Assembly: GCA_963575745.1 (NCBI GenBank)
Contig: CAUYUJ010018869.1
Span: forward strand, 129,383-193,382
Source of the DNA: Prorocentrum cordatum
Lineage: Eukaryota; Sar; Dinophyceae; Prorocentrales; Prorocentraceae
DNA length: 64,000 bases
Direction of reading: 5' to 3'
Each line of letters begins with the position of its first letter. Position 1 is the stretch's first letter. The notes beneath the pieces were generated by a model. It did not search any database. It was not told the origin of the DNA and was given only the letters and a program-made list of their open reading frames with translations. Of this stretch, positions 31,155 through 42,863 are shown piece after piece. A program made the position numbers and the translations under genes.

Positions 31155-31660
31155 TCAGCGGGCCTGCCAGGCGCGCGACCCGGGCGTCGGCATGGTGCCG
31201 CCTCCGCCCGATGCGGCCGAGCGCTCTTGCTTCTTCAGCGCCTCGTTCGTCGAGAACGGCCACGCCGTCATCGAGGAACTGCCAGAAACACTCCAGGACA
31301 ACTCGCCGACACCGTGGTGATTTCTCCTCCAAGTGACCACACGCGTGCGCGTTCCGAACCACGGCGTGCACACATGGCAATGTTCGGTGTCAGTGAGAGC
31401 TCGCATTTTCCTGCGCACTCCATGCGCAGTGAAAGCATGGGTGGCCAATTGTTGTCGCGTGCTGCACGTACACACGCAGCTCGGGCATGTATGCTCGGCG
31501 TCTACTTCGGCCATCCGGCGGGTCCACGCCCAGGCTTGCACAGAATTGACCGCTCTCCCCGCTTTCGCTTTTCTGATGGCCGCACGGAATCGTCTGGGGT
31601 TGTCGCGGGCGACAGAATCCACTCAGCAACCGCTTTCCGCCCCAATTCTGAGAAAGCACT
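31155..31660 (-). pseudogene. LINE remnant 3: C-terminal zinc fingers
   Basis: The minus-strand frame 31622-31155 carries CPSCVCTCSTRQQLATHAFT then AHG (Cys-x2-Cys...His-x4-His) near 31500-31430, and CHVCTPWFGTRTRVVTWRRN then HH near 31390-31330. Two such fingers close the polyprotein in one class of dinoflagellate LINEs and probably bind nucleic acid. The frame continues past the second finger into biased sequence. Confidence 0.7.
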
Positions 31661-31929
31661 AGCGCGTCCAGACAACATGTCGAGGTCTTCGGCCGCAGCC
31701 GTCATCCATGAGCGACGCGCGCCTACTGTGTGGGAAAGGACAACGCAAAGCGCTAGAAGGCCATTCGAGCACACTCAGCTGAAGAAGCACAGCCTCACTT
31801 ACAATATCATTATGGCCAGAGCTATGAAATCATCATGTGACGAAACAACAGCGTGGGATGGGGCACGGACGCCGTCCTGGCTGGAACGGAAAACGCTGGA
31901 ATACAGATTTGCATTACGGCAGTGTGTAC

Positions 31930-32436
31930 GCGAGTAAGTTAACTGGCGTATAGCTGTGGCCCAGTTCCAGCCTGATGCAGGCCCCGTGTAAACAGGATGC
32001 CCTGGCACAGCGCCATCCACGTCTCAGTTGGCACACATTCCCGGTGCAAGATGCTGTGGCGAACCTGCTTGAAGGTCGAAGTCATGGCCCCGATCTTAAC
32101 GGTGATTTCAAGCTGCATGGTGTCCGTAAAACACGTCAACATCCCCATAAGTTTGTATTGGGATGTCGCCACGAGCCGGCTGTCCTCCCCAAGCGAAGAG
32201 AAAACAATGATGCCATCGCTGTATCGGAACAGGCGGCTTCACGCACGACAGATCCTGCGCAAGCAAAGCGAAACAAAGCCTCAGTCTTACCTTGCTTGAA
32301 GTCGATTGTGAGGCCAACGCATGAAAATACATCATTGAATCTGCAACCGCACGTTCTCATCTTTTCAACAATGTCGCACGCATGCGCGATCAAAGGCTGA
32401 ACAACGTCGTCAACGTACGCAGCGGGCCCCAGCTTC
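31930..32436 (-). pseudogene. LINE remnant 3: RT motif C, thumb and connection
   Basis: Minus-strand AAYVDDVVQPLIAHA holds the YVDD catalytic motif (near 32420-32400), followed by VGLTIDFKQGKTEALFRF (primer grip side). After frame changes come MQLEITVKIGAMTSTFKQVR and ETWMALCQGILFTRGLHQAG, matching the thumb/connection layout of such elements. Frameshifts are evident near 32140 and 31940. Confidence 0.8.
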
Positions 32437-32575
32437 ACGGAGGGGGGGAGGGAGGAGGGACGAGGAGTGGGAGGAAAAGGGGGACATATTGAAGGGGCGG
32501 AAGGGGAGGCGAGGGGGGGAGAGCAGGAGGCAAGACGGGAAGCGAGAAGGAGGAGTGGGAGTGGGCCCATCAGTA
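32437..32575. repeat. GGA-rich insertion inside the RT domain
   Basis: ggagggggggagggaggaggg-type sequence separates RT motif B (32690-32740) from motif C (32400-32420) of LINE remnant 3. In translation it adds a Ser/Pro-rich stretch without a stop. Confidence 0.8.
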
Positions 32576-33300
32576 CTACCACAAACGAAGCACGGCAGAA
32601 GGGCATCAATTGGGAGTTCGTGGAGAAGTCCTGCGGCAACAAGGCGCTCTTCAAGAGCATTGAGAACGCTGCTACAAGCGAGAATGATCACAAAATCCCC
32701 CATCGAATACCCAGCCAAAGAGCCGGACGTTGTCTCGATACACCCGGCAACGCCTTCCACCGCGAACCACGACTGCCTGTGCAATTTACTCAACGTGGCG
32801 AGATGATGCTGGGGCCCCCCGTTGTCGAGCCAATGCTCATATGCCACGATTCCCTCAGCGACCTCGCCAGTCTCGTGTTGCGTGAAGCCAGACTCGAGCA
32901 ATCGGGCGACGAACGCGTCCATCGATGAAGGCGGGGATGGGAACGCGATCGTCCTGGCAATGCTGGCGAAGGCAGTCTGCAGATCAACAAACAAAGCTCC
33001 AAAATACACTTCCTCGACCGCGCAAAGTCCATGCAAGGAGCCATGTACAAATGTGCAAACTCCGTTGAACCACCGTTCACCGTTCATCCGCCGCCGAATT
33101 GCAACTTGGGGCTCGCTGCAGAAATCGCAAGCATCCCAATGGAACGCCTGTGCGACAAAAGCATTTCGACGCTGATCCACACATGGCGACATCCCAGCAA
33201 GAAAGAATTTCCGTCATATCACCCTTCCCTTTGTATATCTCAAACAGGTACCCGCCATTCCATTGCAACGGGGGTTGCACTGGTACGACAGACTGAAAAA
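32576..33300 (-). pseudogene. LINE remnant 3: RT palm, motifs A and B
   Basis: The minus strand reads YLFEIYKGKGDMTEILSCWD (finger region, near 33255-33196). Then, in shifted frames, come MNGGSTEFAHLYMAP and EEVYFGALFVDLQTAFASIA (motif A Asp with Phe-Ala, near 33010-32955), GFTQHETGEVAEGIVAYEHW and TTSGSLAGYSMGDFVIILAC (motif B, near 32740-32690). At least two frameshifts separate the finger region from motif A. Confidence 0.85.
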
Positions 33301-34437
33301 CAAGCGGGTGGAACAACTTAGCACACTCAAGAGTGGCAGCCTTGAGTAGCTCAGACCCGCTACAATCCTCGGAAATCCCAATGACCGGGCGCATGTGCGC
33401 AAATATACCAGCAACATCGGCGAGGCTCGGCACAAGTGAAAAATCAACAGCGTTGGTGGCTCCACGTGACTCACCGACAGCATTATCTGCCCTATCTTTG
33501 CGAACAAGGTCTCCCATCGACGACCGGCGTCCTGCCAGCAAGCAGACAAAATGCTCGGTGAATTCGCGCTTCGTGCCTGGAGCGGATAAGGTGACTCTGC
33601 CATCCTTGCCTCTTACAGACGCTGCGGCATTTTGCGCGGGCTTGTACAGCGGCTTCAACACATTGAACATGCGGCACATGGTGACGTCCGCAGGAGCCGT
33701 TTCAAGCTCAACGCGCTTGGCCTCAGCGTACCTTGCAGCGTCACAATCGCACGAAGCCTCGATCTCCTCAGTAAGGCGGTCAAAGGCATCAGCGCACATG
33801 CACCGGTCGACACGCAAATCCCAAAAAGACAAGGAAACACTGACAAGCGGTCCTGGGGCTTTGCCGGCCTCAGCGGCCCACACCCACAGCACGTGGTGGC
33901 ATAATGTTTTATTAATCATGGCGGTCATCCTTCGACCGGCAGCCCGGAGCCGGTTTCGAAGAAAACCCCGGCGAATGACAAGACACACGGCGTATTCACT
34001 CAAAGCGTCATTTCGTTTTTGCTTCGTTGGTTTTGGAAACGCGCATGCCGCCGCTTCTTGAATGCCGATCTGTCGCAACTAGCAATGCGATGTCGGGTAA
34101 ACAGCAAACGGCACAGGAGGCAGCTGGGACAACAGACGCTTAAAACATGCGACCTTCTCCGGGTCCTCAGTGCCTTTCCTGTCATACGGTGCGACGCGCT
34201 TGCGCTCGAACGAACGGGAGAAATTGGGCGGCAAGGAAATACAAACTGACACCATCATATGGTCGTCCTGCACATTGCATGTGTTGTAACGACAACGGCA
34301 TAGTATTCATGACAACATGACACGCCGCGAGAAAACACTATATAATTGTTGATCGTGTCGCACCCTTTGCCTATGTAAGTATGTGCCCTTCGGCGGCCCC
34401 GCTCGCCCGGAAGTCCGTGAGAGCGGCCGGGAGCCAC
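33301..34437 (-). pseudogene. LINE remnant 3: RT N-terminal region and end of endonuclease
   Basis: The frame 34078-33077 (333 codons) covers the region between endonuclease and RT fingers: RRGFLRNRLRAAGRRMTAMI, DAFDRLTEEIEASCDCDAAR, VRGKDGRVTLSAPGTKREFT and SLVPSLADVAGIFAHMRPVI. Upstream on the same strand, in shifted frames, AHTYIGKGCDTINNYIVFSR (34390-34330) and QDDHMMVSVCISLPP (34270-34225) fit the last strands of the EEP endonuclease, where a His/Asp-rich catalytic segment is expected. The endonuclease start is missing beyond 34440. Confidence 0.65.
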
Positions 34438-34503
34438 ATCTCGCGATCAGCTACCCAAGTCTCAAATATTGGAGCGTTGACAGCGTTGGAAGGCAAGCCA
34501 TCG

Positions 34504-34594
34504 TGCATCCTCCTCCCTCTCCCCCTCCTCGTCCTCGTCGTCGTCCTCCTCCTCCTCCTCCTCTTTTTCCTCCTCCTCCTTCTCCTCCTCCACA
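34504..34594. repeat. CCT trinucleotide tract
   Basis: (CCT)n with cgt and ttt interruptions. It lies 70 bases beyond the truncated 5' side of LINE remnant 3. Confidence 0.9.
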
Positions 34595-34892
34595 ATTACT
34601 CAATATGTATACTACTCTTCCCCCGATGGCGGCCTGAAAGTATTAGACCCCCCCCGCGTACTGTTTTTTACACAGAGGATTCCCGGGAATTGGGTTTTCG
34701 CCTGCGTTTTTTTTCTCAAAATGCTGCTCTCGCTGAGGCGCCGGCCTCATTTCTGCTCCCGAATCGTTCCGAATCGTGCTCCCGCTGCAGCGTGGGCCTC
34801 ATTTTCGGATCGGTGTTTGGCCTCCGTCGTTCAGGATGGCGTTCTCGCCCCAGCGCGGGCCTCTTTCTCGCGCGCCCATCCGCCCGCCACCA

Positions 34893-34948
34893 CCGCGCCG
34901 CACCACCACCACCACCACCACCACCACCACCACCACCACACAACCACC

Positions 34949-34979
<31 letters not shown>

Positions 34980-35060
34980 CCACCACCACCACCACCACCA
35001 CAACCACGCACACACGCACGCACGCACGCACGCGCACCACCACCCACTACGCACGCGCGC
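34893..35060. repeat. CCA trinucleotide array followed by ACGC repeat
   Basis: (CCA)n at 34893-35003, then cacacgcacgcacgcacgc to about 35035. It follows a segment (34720-34890) with diverged copies of ctcgc(t/c)...gcggcctcatttctgctcccg-like phrases. Confidence 0.9.
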
Positions 35061-35166
35061 GCGGAGCCACAGGTCCGCTACGACACGCGTCCGCGGATAG
35101 AGAAAATCGCGCCATGGTAAGGGATGGGAGGGAGGGGTAGGACGTCAGATATGACGCGAGCGCTCC

Positions 35167-35245
35167 TAGCTTGTCCCCCTCCCCCTCCCCCTCCCCCTCC
35201 TCCTCCTCCTCCTCCTCCTCCTCCTCCTCCTCCTCCTCCTCCTCC

Positions 35246-35279
<34 letters not shown>

Positions 35280-35282
35280 CTA
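35167..35282. repeat. CCCCCT/CCT/CAT compound microsatellite
   Basis: Moves from ccccct to cct to cat units. Confidence 0.95.
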
Positions 35283-35384
35283 TTTCAGATGTGTAGCGCG
35301 CGCGGTCCTCCCCAGCAGCTGGTAGTCCTCGTCGTCCTCTGGGGTTCCGACTCACTCCCCGCCCCCCCTCGCCCCTCCACTCCC

Positions 35385-35485
35385 TGCCCCGTGGGGGGAA
35401 GGGCCGGGCTCTCGGTTAAGAGCGCTCTCTCGTGCAATTCACGCAGGCCCCGCCCCCGAGGCAGGACGCCCCGAGGAGACCCCCT
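35385..35485 (+). repeat. Dispersed repeat G, copy 1
   Basis: ccccgtggggggaagggccgggctc, gagcgctct, gcaggccccgcccccgag and gaggagacccc are echoed at 43990-44095, and the second half again at 43318-43375. Confidence 0.65.
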
Positions 35486-35570
35486 TCCCCTCCGTTCCCT
35501 GCGGCCGTTCCCATCCTTTCCCTGGTGCCCATGCAGCCCCCATCCCATCCCTCCTTCCTTCATCTTCCTG

Positions 35571-35975
35571 CGAGGGCGACTTCAAGAGTGAGCTCTGGTG
35601 CGCGGCTTCAGCTGAGCGCGGGGGGCCAAGTCCAAGCGCGCAAGCCGCTATCGTACCGCGTTCAGAGATCGGGGAGCCCCAGTGTGCCTCGGGGATCTTC
35701 TGACCCGGGTCAATCCAGACCCGGGTCAGCAGGAAACCAAGAAACTGCAGCGCAGGAAAAAAAAACTGCAACGCAGGTTTTCGCAAACCCGGGTCAGCCA
35801 ACAGGCGCGGCCGCCTCGCGGCCACGAGCGGCTCCGAAACCCGGGTCAGCCAGAGGGGGTCTTCGCAGGATCCTGCAGGATCTGGCGCTCTGGCTGACCC
35901 CCGTTTGCATTGACCCCCGTCTCGAGGCTCCCGAGTGCCCGCACCAAAGGCCACTCCGGCGAAAGGTCGCTCGTC
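35571..35975 (+). mobile_element. TIR element family C with an inserted gacccgggtc module
   Basis: Left end gagtgagctctggtgcgcgg and right end gcccgcaccaaaggccactcc are inverted. The shorter copy at 52584-52742 has the same ends and the same start (gcgcgcaag(a/c)cgct), so the 35692-35930 block shared with 3606-3796 is an insertion inside this copy. Confidence 0.75.
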
Positions 35976-36189
35976 CGTAATAGCCGACTCCTTTTTCCAT
36001 GGTCCTGCCCCCCCCCTCGGCTTTCCACCTCCTCCATACTTTGGGGCGCGACCTCCGTCTCGCACTCTCTGACTCCTTCCCCCCTTTCCCTTTCACCCCC
36101 CGTCTCCTGTCCCAATACCTCTCCCGTCCCCGATGCCTCTTTTCCCTGCTGCGATCGCCGCCGCGGTTTGGGTTCGGTTAGCGCGATTA

Positions 36190-39100
36190 GTATTTAGGTT
36201 ATAAGTAACGTATAAGTTGGTTGTAACCAACTTATAAGTCCAGTGAACCAATTATAAGTCCAGTGAACCAGATAGAGCACTTCATGATCACATAGAGCAC
36301 TCACTAAGTTACTTAGCGCTAACTTGTGTAAGCACTTCGCACAGTTAGCTAACTAGGTTAGCATGGTTAGCTAAGTAGGGTAGAACCAGTAGCTAAGTAG
36401 ATTAGCTAACCTACTTAGCTAACCTACTTAGCATCAGCTCAGGTCACGAAATTCAAAGATAATTCCACAAAATTCGAATGGAATTTCACAACATCCAAAT
36501 GGAATTCCACAACATCCGATTGATATTCCAAACAATTCAGATCGAATTCCACAACATCCAACTAGAAATTACACGAAACCCAAATGAAATTCCACAACAT
36601 CCGAATGGAACTCAACAAAATTACCGAATTCGAAACCATCCAAGTATAATTAAAACAAAAAACAAAAAAAGGAATTCCGCAAAATCCAAATCGAATTCCA
36701 CAAACACCAAATCAAATGCAATTATACAAAATCCAACTAGAATTCTACAAAATCCAAGCGGAATTCCACAATATCCAAATCGAATTCCACAAATTGCCGC
36801 GCCTCAGACGCACATGGTACGATGTAACATTCATCATAATCAACATCACCAACACTGCCATCACCACCGCCATTGCTCAATTGTAATGCGCGAGTGATGG
36901 CGGCAAGACGCGTAATTGTTTGAGGAATCCATCCCTTGATGCCGAACACATTACAACAACGCGTATAAATAAACAATCGCGTGTTTGGCAAGTCGCATTG
37001 AGCAACAACGAAAACCATGCATTGTGTGAAGTAACATACATGGGCAGACAAACCGATGCGCACCTCAATCGAACAACGGTGGCATGGGTGGAGCTCCGTA
37101 TGGGACCACGAAGCGTGTGAGGGGCGTGCCAAAATGGGCGGCGCGGACGCATGCGAGCGCCACCACTACAGTGGCGGTGTTCGCATGGGGCCTTGGGTGG
37201 AGCTCCTTATGGGGCCACGAAGCGCGTGATGGGGTGTACCGAAAACGCGCGGAGAGCAGAGACGGGGAAGGAGGAGGGAAGAGGGGGCAGCGGCAGAAAT
37301 AGAATAATGAGTGACGCGGGGCGCTGTCACTTCAAAGAGAAAGCCCAACGCTACAGCCTGGTTGGGAACGTCAGATCTACACAATGCCTAACACATACGA
37401 CCCTAAAGCCGGAACCCAATCCTCTTCGCCCCTGGCACTTCGAGGCGTGGGACAATGCCAAGTGCTGTCTGGTAAGGTTTTCTGTAAAAGACTTATTATT
37501 CCAATCCTTCTATAGGAGTTCCGCGTGCATCGCTCCCGAGGGTCTCTAGGCGGCCATGGCGCGTCCCCGGGGCTCTCCAAGGCGTCCAAGACGGCCCATG
37601 AAGGCCACCAAGGCAGCCAAGATGCCCGAGATGGCCTAAGATGACACCGAAACTGCCGAAGATGCCTCCAAAACGGCACAAGTTGGCCTCAAGACGGCCC
37701 AAGAGGCCCTCGAGACAGCCCAAGAGGGCTCCAAGAGGACCCCCAGCAGGGCCCGAATTGATTTCTGTAAGTTTCTTTTGTCAGGCTTCAGCATTACCGC
37801 CTTTTCGGGCTGCCATCAGCTCAAGCCCAAGCTTCCAAGATTGCCCCAAGACGAGGGGCCTTGGACGGTCCAGGATGGCTTCAATAGATCCCCAAGCTGG
37901 CCCAAGAAGGCCTCCGGAGGGATCCGAGATCCAAGACGGCCTTAGAGAAAAGCCCCTCGACGGCCCAATACGGTCCCAAGGCGGCCCCGCGACGCCCCAA
38001 GAGGCCTTCCAGACGGCCCAAAGGGGCTCCAAGACGGCCCTAAAGGGCCCCAAGGAGTCCCCAAGACTGTCCTACAGGAGCACAATACAGCCCCAAGACA
38101 GCACAAATGAGCTTCACGAGAGCTCTCCAAGAAGTGGATACTAGAGGCGTCCCATGTGACACCATTCCTCTTCCTCCTGCTCCTCATCATCGTCATTGTC
38201 GCTTTCGTCGCCGTCATCGTCATCATCATCATGACCACCATCATCATTCGAAAAACTGCCACCCAGAAGGCTGGGCCAGCACGGTGGCGGGACTTGCCGC
38301 AGGCAGTTGGACAATTAGTGCTAGTACGATCACTAGTAGCAGAAGTAACCCAATCTATCCCTAGTATCACACATTCTAGTCGCAGTAACGGTAGCAGAAG
38401 TAGCTAGGAGTGGTAACTGATTATGTGCATCCGTGCTTGCAGCAGTAGCTATTCGTATGGCTTCTTGCGTGCAGTAGTCGGTGTAGTCGCAGGGGACGCG
38501 TAGGGTAGACATTAGTAGAACGGGGAGCCGAGAAGATCAGAGTAGGGTATAGTAGAGTAGAGTGGACTGAAATGCTGTAGACCAGGGGCTTCTCGCTCTC
38601 TGCCTCTCTCCGCTCGGTTTCGAGGTCGGCGTGGCGTACAGGTCCCGCGCGTTCAGTCCGAGGCAGTCCGACGGCGGTTCGATGCGGCCCGAGGCGATGA
38701 GCGGAGCTGAGTAGGTGGATGGAGTGATACATACAAGGGGGTAGGAGGTGGAGGAACGATGATTTCAGGATACCCGAGCGATGGAGACGAGGATGATGAG
38801 GAGGATGATCAGAGTGAGGTGGCCGAACGGTCATTCATTGTCCCTGGGTGCGTGGCTGAAGTGGAGATCCGCGGCGCGGATTCTTGTTGTTGTTTTGTTG
38901 CGTCGTCCTGGGTGGGTCGCGGGTGGGTCGCGGCGCGGGTGGGTCGCGGGTGGGTCGCAGGGCGGGTGGGTCGCGGGTGGGTCGCGGCGCGGGTGGGTCG
39001 CGGGTGGGTCGCGGCGCGGGTGGGTCGCGGGTGGGTCGCGGCGCGGGTGGGTCGCGGGTGGGTCGCGGCGCGGGTGGGTCGCGGCGCGGGTGGGTCGCAG

Positions 39101-39440
39101 GTGGGTCGCGGCGCGGGTGGGTCGCGGGTGGGTCGCGGCGCGGGTGGGTCGCGGGTGGGTCGCGGTGGTTCGCGTCGCGGGTGGGTCGCGGCGGGGGTGG
39201 GTCGCTGGCGCAGCGCCAGCCCGCCCGCCCCCTCACTCTTATCCGCAAATGCGGGGCGTTACGTAAGAATGAGCAGCAGGAGTAAGAGTAAGGCGAGGCC
39301 CTCGGGGGCCATCGGGGGCCCTCAGGGCCTGTGCGTGCACGCTTTGCCCTTGCTTGCCACGCACGGCTTCCCTCCCGTCGCCATCGCCATCATCAGCATC
39401 GCCCTCCTCGCCAGTCACATGCGACACTTGTCGCATGTGA
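36190..39440 (+). repeat. Left arm of a large imperfect inverted repeat
   Basis: The reverse complement of this arm is recognisable at 39575-42600 in mirror order: ttagctaa pentamers (36335-36435); ccaaatggaattccacaac-type units (36470-36790); ggtggagctccgtatggg (37088); a gcccgaaaaggc(g) block; GGCC-type repeats (37550-38060); the catcatcatgaccaccat tract (38215); the ctccgctcggtttcgaggtcgg segment (38607); and cgatgatttcaggatacccg (38756). Divergence, small indels and one large insertion (38800-39275) indicate an old duplication. ORFs within are not recognised. Confidence 0.85.
38800..39275 (+). mobile_element. Module D inserted in the left arm of the inverted repeat
   Basis: Starts with ggccgaacggtcattcattg, continues with ccctgggtgcgtggctga and a short (TTG)n, then the 11-bp satellite as gggtgggtcgc (38905-39210), and ends with gccccctcactcttatccg and a palindrome (39225-39266). 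The right arm of the inverted repeat lacks it near 39740, which defines it as an insertion. The end blocks are those at 805 and 2905. Confidence 0.75.
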
Positions 39441-39575
39441 CCACTGGTCACATGCGACAAGTGTTGCATCTAGCCAGCGGGCACATGCAACAACTGGCAG
39501 TTGTTGCATCTAGCCAGTGGGCACATGCAACATTGTTGCATCTAACCAGTGGGCACATGCAACACGTGGGGTAAA
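39400..39575. repeat. Centre of the large inverted repeat: short palindromes and three ~31-bp units
   Basis: tcacatgcgacacttgtcgcatgtga is a near-perfect palindrome. Three units of gttgcatctagccagtggg followed by cacatgcaac lie at about 39462-39563. Confidence 0.85.
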
Positions 39576-42500
39576 CACGGCAATGAAAGGCGAGACGACT
39601 GGCGAGGAGGGCGATGCTGATGATGGCGATGGCGACGGGAGGGAAGCGATGCGGGGCAAGCAAGGGCAACGCGTGCACGGACGGGTCCTGAGGGCCCCCG
39701 ACGGCCCCCGAGGGCCACGCCTTATTCTTGCCCCCTCTCATCCTCCTCCTCATCATCCTCGTCTCAATCGCTCGGGGTATTCTGAAATCATCGTTCCTCC
39801 ACCTCCTCCTACCCCCTTGTATGTATCACTCCATCCACCTACTCAGCTCCGCTCATCGCCTCGGGCCGCATCGAACCGCCGTCGGACTGCCTCGGACTGA
39901 CCGCGCGGGACCTGTGCGCCACGCCGACCTCGAAACCGAGCGGAGAGAGGCATAGAGCGAGAAGCCCCTGGTCTACAGCATGTCAGCCCACTCTACTCTA
40001 CTATACCCTACTCTGATCTACTCGGCTTCCCGTTCTACTACTGTCTACCCTACGCGTCCCATACTACTGCACGGACTACTGCACGCAAGATGCCATACAA
40101 GCAACTATTACTGCAAGCAAGGATGCACATAATCAGTTACCACTCCTAGCTACTTCTACTACCATTACTGCGGCTAGAACGTGTGATACTGGGAATCCAT
40201 ACTTTTGCTATCAGTATTCGTACTAGCAATACTGATCCAAATGCCTGCGGCAAGTCCCGCGATCGTGCTGGCCCAGCCTTCAGGGTGGCAGCTGTTCGAA
40301 TGATGATGGTGGTCATGATGATGACGGCGACGAAGGCGACAATGACTTTGATGAGGAGCAGGAGGAAGAGGAATGGTGTCACATGGGACGCCTATAGTAT
40401 CCACTTCTTGGAGAGCTCTCATGAAGGTCATTTGGGCTGTCTTGGGGCTGTATTGTGCTCCTGTAGGGCAGTCTTGGGGACTCCGTGGGGGCCCCTTGGG
40501 CCGTCTCGGGGTTCTCTTGGGCCGTCTTCGGGCCTTCTTGGCCGTCTGGAAGGCCTCTTCGCGGAGCCGCCTTGGGACCGTATTGGGCCGTCGAGGGGCT
40601 CTCTAAGGCCGTCTTGGATCTTGGATCCTTCCCGAGGCCTTCTTGGACCAGCTTACGGATCTCTTTGGGCCATCCTGGGCCGTCCAACGCCCCTCTTGCG
40701 CGGCCTTGAGGCAGTCTTGGAAGGCTTTTTGGACATTGGGGGCCCTCTTTGGCCGCCTTGGGGCAATCTGGGAGGCTTCTTCTTGAGCTGATGGCAGCCC
40801 GAAAAGGCGAGAATGCGGAAGCCTGACACAAGAAACTTACAGAAATCAACTAGGTTGGCCTTTTCGGGCCCTGCTAGGGGTCCTCTTGGAGCCCTCTTGG
40901 GCTGTCTTGAAAGCCTCTTGGGCCGTCTTGAGGCCAACTAGGGCCGTTTTGGAGGCATCTAAGGCAATTTCGGAGTCATCTTGGGCCATATTGGCGATCT
41001 TTGCTGCCTTGATGGCCTTCCTGGGTCGTCTTGGACGCCTTGGAGAGCCCCAAAGACGCGCCATGGCCGCCAAGACACCCTCGGGAGGAGGGGCGATGCA
41101 CGCGGAATGCCTCTAGAAGGACCGGAAGAATACAGAACCCCTTTGCAGAAAACCCAACCAGACAGCACTTGGCATTCTCTTACGCTTCGGCGTGCCAGGG
41201 GGCGAAGAGGAGGAGGCGAACAGGATTCGGTTCAGGCTTTATGGTTGTATTTCTGACAATCCCAACCAGGCTGTAGAGTTGGGCCTTCTTTTTGAAGAGA
41301 CAGCGCCCCAGGTCACTCCTTCCTCTCTTTCTCCCGCTGCTCCCTGTTCCCTCCTCCCCCGTCTCCGCTCTCCGCGCGTTTTCGGTACACCCCATCACAC
41401 GGTTCGTGGCCCCATAAGGTGCTCCACCCATGCCCCCGTTGTTCGATTGAGGTGCGCATCGGTTTGTCTGCCCATGTACTTTTCTTCGCAAAATGCCTGT
41501 TGCTTCTCTTTCGCTCAGTGCGACTTGACAAAAAAGGCGATGGTTTTTGTTATGGGATCTGTTGTGATGTTTTCGGCCTAACGGGATGGGTTCCTCAAAT
41601 AATTATGTGTATTGCCGCTATCACTCGCGCACTACAACTCAGCAATGGCGGTGGCGATTGCGGCGTTGGTGATTATGGTTATGATGAATGTTACATCGTG
41701 TCGTGTGCGTATGAGGCGCGGCATGTTGTGGAATTCTGTTTGAAATTCCATTTGGATTCTTTTTTGTGTGGCATTCCACTTGGATTGTGTTGAATTCTAC
41801 TTGGAATGTTGTAGAAGTCTATTTGGTTTTTTTTTTTTTTTTTTTTTTTATGGAATTCTATTTGGATTTTGTGAAACTCCATTTGGATTTTACATCAGAC
41901 CCATGCCCTGCACAGGGCCGAGCAGCCGACAGGCATGCTCGAGTGGCTCGCTCGCTATCTGGATGTCACGGGATTCTATTTGGATGTTGTGAAACTCCAT
42001 TTGGATTTTCTGGAATTTCATTCCACTTGGAATGTTGTGGTTTGGAATTTATATGATTCCATTTGGATGTTGAAGAATTCTGTTTGGATTTTGTATGATT
42101 CTACTTGGATTTTGAAGAATTATGTTGGGATTTTCGCGCAGTGTCGACAGGCAACAAGTCGGGTTAGGTGAGGGATAGTCTTGGTTAGGGGGGGGGCTTG
42201 TAGCGGAATCCCACTTGATTTTTGTATACGGAAGAAAAACATGATACAAAAAACGTTCAAACATGAAACATAAAAATGTAAAGTCAAAGAAAAAAACAAA
42301 TAATAAAAAAAGCAATAAACATATATACAAAAATAATAATGAAATAAAAACAACAAAAAAAATACAACACATAAAAATAAAAAAAAAACAATACAAATAA
42401 ACATAACATAGCTAACATAAAAAAGTGCAAACCAAACAACACTAAACAAAACTAATAAAACTCCATGTTAGCAAACCACAGCTAAGTAGGTTAGCGCAGC

Positions 42501-42600
42501 CGAGCTAAGTAGGTTAGCGCGGATAGAGCTAACCAGATAGAGAGTTTAAGATAAGTAGGTTAGCGCAAGCCACTTAGCCTCCACTTAGCTAACCAACATG
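39575..42600 (-). repeat. Right arm of the large imperfect inverted repeat
   Basis: Mirror image of 36190-39440, without the module D insertion. It has its own AT-rich insertion at about 42200-42470 (aaaataaaa and caaataa-rich) and a poly-T run at 41828-41849. Translating the minus strand at 40431-40174 gives nearly the same peptide as the plus strand at 38107-38364 (RALQEVDT.GVPCDTIPLPP), which reflects the duplication. Confidence 0.85.
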
Positions 42601-42863
42601 TAAGCATGCTAAGTACTAACAAACCACAGCGGCGATCTCAGTGGCCTCGCGAATACCCACCACCACCCCGCCCGGCACCTCGAGGCCACAAGGGAGTTTT
42701 GGCCGCTCTCGTGTGTAATGCAAGCTCCTTCTTCGCTACCGCTACGTCGCCCGCCCGTCGAGCCAACCCAGCTCCCGGTCCGCCACAGCAGGTCACCAGC
42801 GCAACCTCCCCAGCCGTTGCGCCAGCTCCCGCTCTGGCGGATGGGGCCACCGTTGGCCCCCTG

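Noticed and set aside
38107-40431. Similar peptides on opposite strands (38107-38364 plus, 40431-40174 minus) as a conserved gene pair
   Set aside because: The similarity covers the whole surrounding DNA, including simple repeats, so it reflects the inverted duplication and not coding constraint.
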